The translations under genes were made by a program, and so were the position numbers. Positions 28,761 through 37,132 of a stretch of 43,668 nucleotides of DNA are shown here, one piece after another; position 1 is the first letter of the stretch, and each line of letters starts with the position of its first letter. The notes beneath the pieces are model-generated. The model was not told where the DNA came from and did no database searches. It worked only from the letters and a program-made list of their open reading frames with translations. Origin of the DNA: an uncultured Prevotellaceae bacterium (GTDB taxonomy: Bacteria > Bacteroidota > Bacteroidia > Bacteroidales > Bacteroidaceae); assembly GCA_902792855.1 (NCBI GenBank), contig CADBBP010000003.1:1-43668 (forward strand). Reading direction: 5' to 3'.

Positions 28761-28802
28761 AGGTTTGTTATTAGTTATTTGGTTGTTTTCACGAATATTT
28801 TG

Positions 28803-28833
28803 CAAATTTACATATTTTTTATGAAACGGCAAA
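28803..28833 (-). promoter_or_regulatory. Promoter of the FAS1-SusCD operon
   Basis: On the minus strand TTTG (28830-28833), 19 bases, then TAAATTTG (28803-28810). This matches the Bacteroidetes consensus. The transcript would start about 36 bases before the FAS1-A ATG at 28760. Confidence 0.8.
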
Positions 28834-28965
28834 ACAAAAAAAGGGGTAAAAAATGGGAATGTCCTTTAAAAAACGCTCAATTGTAACGAATGGTGAAAAA
28901 AGAAGACAAGTGTGCAGAATGATGGTGGCTGTCATACAGCCACAAACGGAACAGGCAAGCAAATA

Positions 28966-29000
28966 GCGAAGAGGGTGGCACGATGTGCCACCCTCTTCGC
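28966..29000 (-). terminator. Hairpin terminator of the 1001-residue protein gene
   Basis: Perfect 15-bp inverted repeat (GCGAAGAGGGTGGCA at 28966-28980 with its complement at 28986-29000) and a 5-base loop, about 50 bases after the stop codon at 29052. The following T tract on the minus strand is weak (TATTTGCTT), but the stem is very stable. Confidence 0.8.
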
Positions 29001-29051
29001 GGATTTTATGGTTGCATTCCGGCAATTACCGGTTGCAAATCATGGTGCTTC

Positions 29052-32000
29052 TTACTTGACAAAGAACTTCTTTCCATTGACGATGTAGATGCCCTTCTGG
29101 AGAGACTTGACTCCTTCGATGGTGTCGGCCACCTTCACACCGGCGATGTTATAGACACCCTTGGCCACCTTCTCTGCGCTTGGCAAGCTCTGAGCGTTGT
29201 AGATGCCATCGGTTTGGTTGATGATGGAGTTGGCATCCTTGATGGTCTCAGCCAGCCAGTTACGGGCGTTGAGGATGTTCTTGATGGTCTTTGTGTTTTC
29301 AGAAACCAGAGCCTCGCTTGCGTAGATGCTGTTGTCACCACCCAAGATGGCCTTGGCATCAGCCACGCGGCACTTCACACGCCTGAGGTTGAATTGCAGA
29401 GCCATGTTCTCGGTGTTCTCATTGGCAGCGAGGATGGCCTCACCCTGAGCAATGAGAGAATTGAGGTCGTCCTTTGCAGCAGCAATGTACACGTCAGGTG
29501 CTCCACAATAGAGCAGCTGGTTGTCACCGAAACCGTAGGTGTTGGCACCCTGACGGTCAACCTGACCGAAGGAGCTCATACCAAACTCAACTTCCTCTGC
29601 ACCGTCAGTCTCCTTGACATAGACCACAGAGTACTTGCTCATCCAGTAACCATTGAGGTATGTGTTCTCCACATCAGGACGCATGACGCAAGCGTGGTTG
29701 TAAGCATAGTGGCTGTGCACGCGTACGGAGTCGGGAGAGCCATTAGGACCGAAGAACATCTTGACCTCTGACTTGTTGAAGATGGTGTCGAGAGCGAGAC
29801 CAGTCTCCTCGTCATTGATGACCGTGTACATGAATGCGTCGTAAGCAGTCTTGCTGTCGTTCCATGCGAAAGCACTTGTCCTGTACTCATACACGCCAGC
29901 GTCGGAAATGTTCACCGTCTGCACGAACTTGCTTTGCGGAGATGCAGTCTCACCACGCCAGACAGCTGCGAATGTTCCATGCTCGGCACCACGGTCGGCA
30001 CCGTCACCACGCTTGTAAGCCTCCTTACCCGTGTCGTTGGCAGAGAGTGTCCATCCAGAGACATTGCTTGCGAAGTAGGGGTTGGTGATGTTCTGCTCGG
30101 AGGGCTTTGCATAGCTTCCAAGGGAGTTGAGGTAAGCAGCCTGAGCCTCTTTGATTTCAGCATTCTTGGCGTCGAAAGCTTCCTTGTCGCTGCCGTCGCT
30201 TCCATCCACAGTCTCGGCAATCATGGCGTTGGCCTGCTCCACGAGTGTGACGAGGTCAGCCCTGCGTGTTGCGCTTCCACCCTGGTTGTTATCGAGGATA
30301 CCTTGTGCCTCGGCCACAGTGGCCTGAAGTGAGGTGTAGGATGCGTTGAGGTTGCTGAAAGTAGTGCGTGCGGAGTTCATGGCGCGCACGATGGCAAGCA
30401 CTTCGTCGGAGACCTTTGTCTCACCCTCTGTGAAAAGCTTGTAGCGGATGCCGTCCTCGTCGATAACCTCCTCGTCCTTTACATAAGACTGTGATGCGAC
30501 ATACAGTTCGGTCTGCTCGTCGAGTGTAGCCTTGAGGGCATCCTTGCCCCAAGGATAACCGTCAGCCTTGGCAAGTTTCAAGTCTTCATTGATAAGGTCA
30601 ATGCGCTTAACCACCTCACCTTGCTGGAGGATGATGTTGCTCACCTCTTGTGCATAGCTTACGTCGTCATTGCTTCTTTCAAGCAGACGGATTTGCGGGT
30701 TGGAGAGGAAGAGCACACCACCAAGTTTCTTGCCCACCATGTCCTCACGGAGTGTGAAGGAGAGGCCAAGGATCAGCGAGCCACCCTTTTCACCCTGTCC
30801 GAAGACGGTGTAAGTGTTGTAGTTGAGGTGGTCGAGGTTTCCGCAGTCCACCTTTTCACCCTCGGCAGTTTCGATGACGGTGTTGTCGGTAAGAGCGGTA
30901 GGACCGGCATAGAGCGTCACACCGTTGAAGTCAAGGTCATTGTTGGGAGTGTAGCGAACGGCCGATGCCGTACCCACCATGTGGTAAGCCTTGAGGTCGA
31001 TGGAGAGCATGTAAGTTCCCGTATAGGGGAGGTTGCTCAAAGTGATGTACTGCGTAGCATTGGGAAGGTCATAGCTTGCCTGAATGTAGTTGGTGATGAC
31101 GTCGTCGGAGTTGGCTCCTGCATATCCGTCACCATGGAACCACCTACCACCTGAGCCGCTCCAGGGTCCCACACCGTTGGCCTTCTGTGTCTTTCCAAGA
31201 GAGGACCAGCGCTGGTATCCGTTGACAACGAACATATCGGCGGAGTTCTCGTTGAGGAAGTTGGTGAGGGCCATATCGTAGCTGCCCATCATGTCCTCAG
31301 CCGAGGCGATGTCGTCGAAGATGGGGTTGTTCTCCTCGAGCATGGCGTGTATCTGTGCCACGGTGCCCTTGAAGTCCTCACCATCATTGACAAATTCCGG
31401 TCTTGCGATGAGCATGTCGGCATAAGCGAGCTTGCGCTCGATGATGCGTGTGTCATAGACCTGAAGAACAGGATAAATTTGGAAGTTGGTAATCATCGTC
31501 CCCGTGACGAATTTCTCGAAGTGCATGACAATGTGCTGGTTGTCTTCGATGGTGGCCGTGTAGGAAATGGTCTTCCACTCAGCTGTGAAGCTCTCGGTAG
31601 CTGCCACGGTATAAACGGTGTCCACTCCAGTTCCAGAGCCATAAACAAAGTTTCCGTCACCATTGACGAAGATGTTGGCATAGTTGTTGTCGGTTGCAGT
31701 GAGCGAGAAGGCTCCACCAGCTTCACCTTTCACCTGGAAAGAGATGACGTATGTGCCGGCTCCCGGCTGCCATTCGTTGCAAAGAGCAGCGCCCTCTGTA
31801 GCGCCAAGGCTCTTGATCACACTTTCACCGTTGGGGCCCATTCCCGGCTCCACAGACCAAGTCTCTGCGGCGGGAGCAGCCTTTTCAGCGTCATACCATC
31901 CGGTAACGCCATCGGCGAAATCACCGTTGGCCACGATGTTTTCCCCCGTGACCTTCAGCCTCTGAGTGGCTGTGAAGATGTACTCGTTCACCTCGTAAGC

Positions 32001-32057
32001 GAAGGAGCCCATTGCGCTGACCACTGCAAGTGCTGTGAGAAGTAATTTTTTCCTCAT
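29052..32057 (-). CDS. Large secreted protein with repeated binding-type beta modules and helical linkers
   Basis: The exact function is not recognised. The 1001-residue protein has a signal peptide (to about residue 20). Three segments resemble carbohydrate-binding beta-sandwich modules: NGDFADGVTGW with TYVISFQVKGEA (about 45-200), NGYQRWSSLG with TYMLSIDLKAY (about 280-460), and NPYFASNVSGWTL with VYEYRTSAFAW (about 660-880). Alpha-helical linkers rich in Ala/Glu lie between them. The protein ends in the tail YNIAGVKVADT..KGIYIVNGKKFFVK, like C-terminal sorting tails in this phylum. It has its own promoter, directly downstream of the PL11 lyase gene. Attachment to a plant polysaccharide or cell surface is plausible but is an inference. 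No catalytic motif is seen. Confidence 0.7.
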   Translation of the reverse strand: MRKKLLLTALAVVSAMGSFAYEVNEYIFTATQRLKVTGENIVANGDFADGVTGWYDAEKAAPAAETWSVEPGMGPNGESVIKSLGATEGAALCNEWQPGAGTYVISFQVKGEAGGAFSLTATDNNYANIFVNGDGNFVYGSGTGVDTVYTVAATESFTAEWKTISYTATIEDNQHIVMHFEKFVTGTMITNFQIYPVLQVYDTRIIERKLAYADMLIARPEFVNDGEDFKGTVAQIHAMLEENNPIFDDIASAEDMMGSYDMALTNFLNENSADMFVVNGYQRWSSLGKTQKANGVGPWSGSGGRWFHGDGYAGANSDDVITNYIQASYDLPNATQYITLSNLPYTGTYMLSIDLKAYHMVGTASAVRYTPNNDLDFNGVTLYAGPTALTDNTVIETAEGEKVDCGNLDHLNYNTYTVFGQGEKGGSLILGLSFTLREDMVGKKLGGVLFLSNPQIRLLERSNDDVSYAQEVSNIILQQGEVVKRIDLINEDLKLAKADGYPWGKDALKATLDEQTELYVASQSYVKDEEVIDEDGIRYKLFTEGETKVSDEVLAIVRAMNSARTTFSNLNASYTSLQATVAEAQGILDNNQGGSATRRADLVTLVEQANAMIAETVDGSDGSDKEAFDAKNAEIKEAQAAYLNSLGSYAKPSEQNITNPYFASNVSGWTLSANDTGKEAYKRGDGADRGAEHGTFAAVWRGETASPQSKFVQTVNISDAGVYEYRTSAFAWNDSKTAYDAFMYTVINDEETGLALDTIFNKSEVKMFFGPNGSPDSVRVHSHYAYNHACVMRPDVENTYLNGYWMSKYSVVYVKETDGAEEVEFGMSSFGQVDRQGANTYGFGDNQLLYCGAPDVYIAAAKDDLNSLIAQGEAILAANENTENMALQFNLRRVKCRVADAKAILGGDNSIYASEALVSENTKTIKNILNARNWLAETIKDANSIINQTDGIYNAQSLPSAEKVAKGVYNIAGVKVADTIEGVKSLQKGIYIVNGKKFFVK

Positions 32058-32129
32058 AAGCTTAAATTAAATGATTAAAAATGGTTGAATTGATATAGGT
32101 TTTATTATTTGGACAATGTTTTGTGGGAG

Positions 32130-32161
32130 CAAATATACATCATTTTTAAGGAACAGCCAAG
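32130..32161 (-). promoter_or_regulatory. Promoter of the 1001-residue protein gene
   Basis: On the minus strand CTTG (32158-32161), 20 bases, then TATATTTG (32130-32137). The -33 box has one mismatch from TTTG. It lies just after the stop of the PL11 gene, so some read-through from that gene is also possible. Confidence 0.7.
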
Positions 32162-32194
32162 GGAGTTGCCATTTTTTTAAGTAAAAAAGCAATC

Positions 32195-34624
32195 TTACTT
32201 GTATATTTTCCTCACCCTCTCACCTTGTTGTATAATGTAGAGGCCCTTGGGCAAGTTGCCAAGCATATTGCCCGGCATTCTCCTCCCGGCCATGTCATAC
32301 ACAACAGTTTTGGGGTTTGAAAGGTCTTTTTCCACCCTGCTGATGCCGCTTGCCTCCACCACATGAACCACAAGCGTGTCCTCTACCACCTCGGTGCTGC
32401 GCCCGGTGAGTTTGAGTATGATTTTGTAGTCGCCGGTCTCTGCTGGTCTTCCCTTGATGGAGACTATCCTGGTGTCATTGTCCACCGTTCCCTCAAATCC
32501 TTCGGGCAAGGCGAAGAATTTTTTCGTCCCGCTTGGTGTGATGCTCCCAGATATGGCCACGTTCTTGGCATAACGTGTAGCACTCACATAGTCCATCTCC
32601 TCTCCCTGCTCCACGGTAAATTCCTTCTGGTCGTTGAGCAGCCTCGCCATCATGGCCTCTGCCAAGTTGTAGCCCAAGTGAGGTGGTTGGTTGTATGCCG
32701 TGTTCTGCCAGCAAACTGCCATACGATAGGTATGGTCGTGCATGAGCGTTGGCACGCGGTTTGGAGAGACCACATTGGTGGAATAGATGCCCAAGCAAGT
32801 CTCATCATCGGTGACACTATAGAGTATCAGTTCCTCCCTCCAGTCTCCGAAAAGGTCGGCGAGAAGGTTGGGAGTGTTTTTCGTACTATTGCAAGTGGAG
32901 CCGGGTCCGAGGTTGTAGAAAGTGACAAGTCGGCTGAAATTCTTGCTGTTGTCGTTGTATTTGTTGAGCGTGTTGCCATCGAGGAGTGCGTCCTGAAGGG
33001 TTCCGTCCCAATACATTCTGAAATTGAGAGAGCCATTGGCCGATGAGGCCACCTCTCCCGTGGCTGCACTTCTCTGTTGCCTTTCGTTGGCAGAGCTGAA
33101 CCACCAATCATGTGTCTTTGCACTCAGTTGTGCGGCCATTCCCCGGCCGTTGTCCACCCCTTGACTGCCACCCTTGAAGATAATGGCACCCGTTGCAGCA
33201 TCGTGCAAGTCCCATGAGTAGGTGCCTTTTTCCTCGTGTACTTGGAAAACCTGCAGGCCTTGCCTTCCTGGAATCATGCTTCCCAAGTGCATGGCATCTC
33301 CATGCCCAAAGCCAGTGCCATAGAGCAGTGTTCCATCGTTGTCGAGGGCAGCAGACCCCCATACCACCTCATCACATCCGTCCCCATCCACATCGCCGAT
33401 GCTGAGATTGTGGTTGCCGTTGCCAAACATTGTGCCGCTTCCAGAGCCACTGGTGGGTTTCAAGCCAGAAAAGGACTTGGTGCTTCCTTCTCCCTGAGCG
33501 TCGAATGTGGTAAGCGAGTAACTATTTTTCGCCTTGGAAGCGTGGAACCATTTCTGGTGGAGCTGCTGTCCGTCGAAATCCACAGCCCAAATGAATGCGT
33601 AGCCATAGTATCCCCTGCAGAAGATGCCACTTGCATTATTTTCTGGTCCGTCGAGGTATGCCACGGCTGCGAGATATCGCTCTCCCCTGTTGCCATACGA
33701 GCCAGCGTCGTTCTTGTTGTCCACGTCACCCCAGTTGACGGTACCTGCCGCCTCACCTCCATATCCCATGTTGCGGTTGGGGTTGTAGAAAATGGTGTGA
33801 ACAGCCTCACCGGTCTCTCCCTTGAAGACGGTAAGGTATTCCTGTCCCCCGTTGACACGTCCTCCGCTGACAAGCCAGCTCTTGTTGTTGGCAGCAGCCT
33901 TGATGACTTCTTCTGTAGCAGCCTGATTGACGTAGTTCCCCATCCCATCGATGCTTCCCGGGGCCGTCTTGCACATCATCTCCGCCTTGCCATCACGGTC
34001 GAAGTCATAGACCATGAACTGCGTGTAATGCGCCCCTGCACGTATATTCCTTCCCAAATTGACACGCCACAACTTGGTACCATCCAATTTGTAGCAGTCG
34101 ATATACACATTACCAGTATAGCCACTTTGCGAGTTGTCCTTGGAATTGGAGGGGTCCCATTTCACGAAGATTTCATATTCTCCATCTCCATCGACGTCAC
34201 CTGCAGAGCAGTCGTTGGGGCTGTAGGTGTAAGCCTCCCCATCAAGCGTACCGCCAGCCGGACGGTCTAGCACGAGTTTCTTATACACCTTTTCCCATGG
34301 CTTCACGGCCTGTGTTGTATCGACAGCTACTCCGTTAACCTTGGTCACCACTTGGTATTCAGTGCCCTTGGCATTGTCTTGAAAACACGTCTCATAGATG
34401 TCTTCTTTCACCACCTTCCCATCGCGTATGACATCAAAAGTTGTAACATCCTCATCGTCGGTACCAAGGAAGCGCCAACTGAGGAAAGTGCGACTCGCAC
34501 CCGAAGCGGAAGGCAGCGCCACTAGTCCACGGTCGAGTTGTTCCATTTGCGAAACGGGTGTAACTTGTGCTACAGATGGCGCAACCATCATGGCAGCCAA
34601 GCAAAAAGTGTAGATTTTTTTCAT
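32195..34624 (-). CDS. PL11-type rhamnogalacturonan lyase
   Basis: Predicted to cleave the rhamnogalacturonan I backbone of pectin by beta-elimination, after secretion. From the ATG at 34624 the protein has 809 residues, a signal peptide (to about residue 20), and an N-terminal beta domain (about 24-110) starting MEQLDRGLVAL. A propeller domain follows with repeated Ca-binding-like Asp motifs: DVDGDGEYEIFVKWDPSN, DFDRDGKAEMMCKT, GDVDGDGCDEVVWGSA, and also DLFGDWREELIL and MHDHTYRMAV. All are typical of PL11 (YesW/YesX relatives). The C-terminus carries a sorting-type tail ending LPKGLYIIQQGERVRKIYK. Another ATG at 34651 opens with nearly the same codons. The longer frame to 34783 is excluded by the promoter at 34689-34720. 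Confidence 0.93.
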   Translation of the reverse strand: MKKIYTFCLAAMMVAPSVAQVTPVSQMEQLDRGLVALPSASGASRTFLSWRFLGTDDEDVTTFDVIRDGKVVKEDIYETCFQDNAKGTEYQVVTKVNGVAVDTTQAVKPWEKVYKKLVLDRPAGGTLDGEAYTYSPNDCSAGDVDGDGEYEIFVKWDPSNSKDNSQSGYTGNVYIDCYKLDGTKLWRVNLGRNIRAGAHYTQFMVYDFDRDGKAEMMCKTAPGSIDGMGNYVNQAATEEVIKAAANNKSWLVSGGRVNGGQEYLTVFKGETGEAVHTIFYNPNRNMGYGGEAAGTVNWGDVDNKNDAGSYGNRGERYLAAVAYLDGPENNASGIFCRGYYGYAFIWAVDFDGQQLHQKWFHASKAKNSYSLTTFDAQGEGSTKSFSGLKPTSGSGSGTMFGNGNHNLSIGDVDGDGCDEVVWGSAALDNDGTLLYGTGFGHGDAMHLGSMIPGRQGLQVFQVHEEKGTYSWDLHDAATGAIIFKGGSQGVDNGRGMAAQLSAKTHDWWFSSANERQQRSAATGEVASSANGSLNFRMYWDGTLQDALLDGNTLNKYNDNSKNFSRLVTFYNLGPGSTCNSTKNTPNLLADLFGDWREELILYSVTDDETCLGIYSTNVVSPNRVPTLMHDHTYRMAVCWQNTAYNQPPHLGYNLAEAMMARLLNDQKEFTVEQGEEMDYVSATRYAKNVAISGSITPSGTKKFFALPEGFEGTVDNDTRIVSIKGRPAETGDYKIILKLTGRSTEVVEDTLVVHVVEASGISRVEKDLSNPKTVVYDMAGRRMPGNMLGNLPKGLYIIQQGERVRKIYK

Positions 34625-34654
34625 TTTGGGAAACGCGTAGATTTTCTTCATTTT
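34610..34654 (-). repeat. Short direct repeat duplicating the start of the lyase gene
   Basis: On the minus strand AAAATGAAGAAAATCTAC (34654-34637) and AAAATGAAAAAAATCTAC (34627-34610) are 27 bases apart, with one mismatch. The frame is kept, so the protein could begin MKKIYAF or MKKIYTF. It may be a recent small duplication. Confidence 0.7.
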
Positions 34655-34688
34655 GTAGTATGTTAGGCCATTCAACGTATATTGGTTG

Positions 34689-34720
34689 CAAAGATAACAC
34701 ATTATTTTATTATTACCAAA
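34689..34720 (-). promoter_or_regulatory. Promoter of the PL11 lyase gene
   Basis: On the minus strand TTTG (34717-34720), exactly 20 bases, then TATCTTTG (34689-34696). A perfect match to the phylum consensus. Transcription should start near 34682. Confidence 0.85.
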
Positions 34721-34792
34721 TGGAAAAAAGTACGAAATGCCATGAAAAAAATCTATTTGAAGTTGGATTGGAAAATCTTCCACCCCAAAACA

Positions 34793-34845
34793 TTTGAGCC
34801 ATGGACAAAGACGCCCTTATCGGGCAAATTTGTCCATGACTCAAA
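34793..34845 (-). terminator. Large hairpin after the decarboxylase/cupin gene
   Basis: An almost perfect 53-base hairpin. TTTGAG/CTCAAA (34793-34798 with 34840-34845) forms the outer stem, then after one mismatch CATGGACAAA/TTTGTCCATG (34800-34809 with 34829-34838), then GCCC/GGGC inside. It lies about 30 bases after the stop at 34874. ACTCAAA (34839-34845) can instead pair with TTTGAGT (34850-34856). Confidence 0.75.
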
Positions 34846-34873
34846 AATCTTTGAGTTAGGTATGTTGTGGTAC

Positions 34874-35971
34874 TTATTTCAGTTTGTTGTAAATTTCATC
34901 CGTCACCGGCTCCAGCCATTCATTTGAGGCCCCTTCCTTGACATCCTTGTGATATGTCAAATGTTGGAACCAACTATCCTTGGCAGCCCCGTGCCAGTGC
35001 TTGGCTTCAGCGGGAATGGCGATAATGGTCCCAGGTGTCATCTCCACAGCCTCCTTGCCCCATTCCTGATACCAACCCCGACCGGCAACACAAATCAAGA
35101 CTTGCACCTGCTTATGGTGAATGTGCCAGTTGTTGCGGCATCGAGGCTCAAAGGTGACGTTAGCAATGCCACCCTCCATTGGGGCAAGATAGCTGTTTCC
35201 GACGAAATATTGAGCGTATGCAGTATTCGGCTCACCCTTTGGCCAAATGGTGAAATCCACCATCTGCACGGTATTATGGCTTTCGCCAAAGATAGCAGCC
35301 AAAGCACCACGAAGTCGCTCAGCTTCAACGGCCCCAATCTTTGTTTCCAACAAAGCAGGCATCTCCTTGAGAGCTTCATCAGAAACTCCCATGTTCCTTG
35401 CTCCTGACACATGGGCTTGCAATTGTGGTTCGCAGCCAGGCAATGCTGAAATGGCAGAAACGGTGACAATCTCACGGTCTGCGAATGTCAAGTTATTTCT
35501 TGCAAAGATATCTCCAAAGAGATGAGCCTTTAGATAGTAGTCAGTCTGAGGAGCGAAAGTGTAGTTGAACGGCTTGCCTCCCACAAGTTGTGTCTGCACC
35601 TTAGTTCCTTGTTTCAACGCATCGTAATCCTTTGGCAGTGGGTCAGCCTCGCGCCCTTCCTTCGTCAACTTGCCAGCGTCATTGCGTTCCTTGATGACTT
35701 GCTGGAGTGCTCCGAGTGCGTTCAGCGAGCGTGGGAAACCCGTGTAGGCATAGAGATGTGAAAGAGCCTCCTTTGCCTCGCTCACGGTCAGCCCCAATTC
35801 AAATCCTTCGTTCAGGGCAGTTTTCAGTTCTACAATGTTTCCTTTGGCCTCATTGGCAGCTATTGCCACAAGTGCCTGTTGTTTCGTTGTCAATACCATA
35901 TTTTGTCCATTCATTTTCAGCACCATCATGATAAACGCCGCTAAGATAATTAATATTTTCTTCATATCCAC
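34874..35971 (-). CDS. Exported carboxymuconolactone decarboxylase-like / cupin fusion protein
   Basis: The 365-residue protein has an N-terminal hydrophobic signal (about residues 4-22). Two carboxymuconolactone-decarboxylase-like helical repeats (about 28-115 and 140-228) include LPGCEPQLQAHVSGARNMGVSDEAL. A C-terminal cupin (about 265-345) has metal ligands likely at His283, His285 and His326/His328 (NWHIHH, KHWHG). The Glu usual in the first cupin motif appears replaced by Gln. Such fusions are found near flavodoxins and aldo-keto reductases in many anaerobes. The substrate is not known, and a redox or detoxification role is an inference. The start codon lies 1 base after the flavodoxin stop, so the two genes form an operon. 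Met-3 (35965) is an alternative start. Confidence 0.88.
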   Translation of the reverse strand: MDMKKILIILAAFIMMVLKMNGQNMVLTTKQQALVAIAANEAKGNIVELKTALNEGFELGLTVSEAKEALSHLYAYTGFPRSLNALGALQQVIKERNDAGKLTKEGREADPLPKDYDALKQGTKVQTQLVGGKPFNYTFAPQTDYYLKAHLFGDIFARNNLTFADREIVTVSAISALPGCEPQLQAHVSGARNMGVSDEALKEMPALLETKIGAVEAERLRGALAAIFGESHNTVQMVDFTIWPKGEPNTAYAQYFVGNSYLAPMEGGIANVTFEPRCRNNWHIHHKQVQVLICVAGRGWYQEWGKEAVEMTPGTIIAIPAEAKHWHGAAKDSWFQHLTYHKDVKEGASNEWLEPVTDEIYNKLK

Positions 35972-35972
35972 A

Positions 35973-37073
35973 TTAGATTATCACTTTTTTACCATTCTTG
36001 ATATATATTCCTTTCGTTGGATTATCAACTCGCTGTCCATTCAGCATGAAATACGCCTCCTTTTCATCTGTGCATTGCGTCTGACGGATGGCTGTCGTAC
36101 CCGATGAAAGTGACATCGTGATGCTTACGCTACTTTCGTCGGCTTTCAGAAATTTGCGCAACTCACTCTCTGAAAGGCCATCGATGTGTCCCAACATCGT
36201 GTAGTTCCATGAGTTTGTTCCATAGAAAAGACAAATGTTGCTTCCGTTGTAGAGGATGACATCCCCAGGCTGCGCCGTAATCTGTTGGTTGCTCGTAGGC
36301 AAGGAGAAGCCCAACGACCCCCAGATTTCAAAGCCGCCACTGCTGCTAAGCGTCACGGTGACAGGTCCTTGCTGCAATCTCTCGACCAAACTTTTTGTTG
36401 CGGCATTGTCAACGAGGGTCACACTCTGTGTCACACCATCGATGGTAATATACATCTTATCCATAGTTGTTTGCTTTTCTGCAAAATTCAATGTTTTGCA
36501 CCAGTTCTCAATCAGCGAGCTGGCATTTTTGCGGTTTGAATTGTTTATCCAAAGTGCATCCCCCATCCAACTGACACTGGGCAGCAGTCGCCGAGCATCG
36601 GACACCACACCACTGATGCCGCTACTGGCACTTGACACAATCATAGCCACATGCTTTCCTGACATCTGAGAGTTGTAGTTGAACAAAAAAGCCTGCATGA
36701 TGGCCGCCATTTGGCTCCACCACAGCGGCGTGACAATGATGACGTTCGAGTAGTCGCTGAGCGAAGTTGTCACAGGGTCGATGGCAGGATAACTGCTGGC
36801 ATCGTCCGGATTGGCCTTGATGGCATTCAGCAATTGGGTACCAAGAGCGTAATTGTTGGCATCATACTTCAATCCCTTCTCAGCAGGCTGTATCTCCAAC
36901 ACATCAGCCCGAATCTTAGTAGTGAGTTCATTCACCAAATCACGGCAGTTGCCTGTATAGCTGTAGTACACCACCAACGTCTTTCCAGCATTGGCGGGCA
37001 ACTCTGCTTTCACTTCATTATCTGAACTGCAGCTAAGCAGCATCGCTGCAAAAAACAAAAGAAACTGTTTCAT
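35973..37073 (-). CDS. Flavodoxin / cyclophilin-like lipoprotein with a sorting-type tail
   Basis: The 366-residue protein has a lipoprotein signal with LLSC (Cys15). A flavodoxin domain spans about 30-195: VVYYSYTGNCRDLV is the FMN-phosphate loop, and VIIVTPLWWSQMAAIM is the segment typical of Flavodoxin_4 proteins. A cyclophilin-like beta domain covers about 205-325 (MYITIDGVTQSVTL; FEIWGSLGFSLP; PGDVILYNGSNICLFYG). The C-terminal 28 residues, FMLNGQRVDN..KGIYIKNGKKVII, look like the sorting tails of secreted proteins in this phylum. It is co-transcribed with the decarboxylase/cupin fusion. A role as extracytoplasmic FMN protein passing electrons to small molecules is possible. Having both a lipid anchor and a sorting tail is odd. 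Confidence 0.88.
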   Translation of the reverse strand: MKQFLLFFAAMLLSCSSDNEVKAELPANAGKTLVVYYSYTGNCRDLVNELTTKIRADVLEIQPAEKGLKYDANNYALGTQLLNAIKANPDDASSYPAIDPVTTSLSDYSNVIIVTPLWWSQMAAIMQAFLFNYNSQMSGKHVAMIVSSASSGISGVVSDARRLLPSVSWMGDALWINNSNRKNASSLIENWCKTLNFAEKQTTMDKMYITIDGVTQSVTLVDNAATKSLVERLQQGPVTVTLSSSGGFEIWGSLGFSLPTSNQQITAQPGDVILYNGSNICLFYGTNSWNYTMLGHIDGLSESELRKFLKADESSVSITMSLSSGTTAIRQTQCTDEKEAYFMLNGQRVDNPTKGIYIKNGKKVII

Positions 37074-37132
37074 ATCTTAAAAACTATCCTAAATACTTGT
37101 ACCAAATTATACAGTTATTCACTTTCCGTTTG

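Larger units (their letters stand above)
11367..28833 (-). other. Seven-gene FAS1-SusCD transcription unit
   Basis: Order in the direction of transcription: FAS1-A (967 aa), SusC, SusD, FAS1-B (700 aa), FAS1-C (576 aa), SusC, SusD. Gaps are 12, 32, 18, 33, 2 and 30 bases. I see no terminator or well-spaced promoter inside. One consensus promoter lies upstream and one perfect hairpin lies downstream. The unit encodes five predicted surface lipoproteins and two outer-membrane receptors, but no enzyme, regulator or inner-membrane transporter. The ligand is unknown. Confidence 0.8.

Noticed and set aside
28761-28832. 24-codon upstream extension of FAS1-A
   Set aside because: The consensus promoter at 28803-28833 lies inside it, and the start at 28760 gives a proper lipoprotein signal.
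34652-34783. Upstream extension of the PL11 gene
   Set aside because: Contains the perfect promoter at 34689-34720, so it cannot be translated from that transcript.
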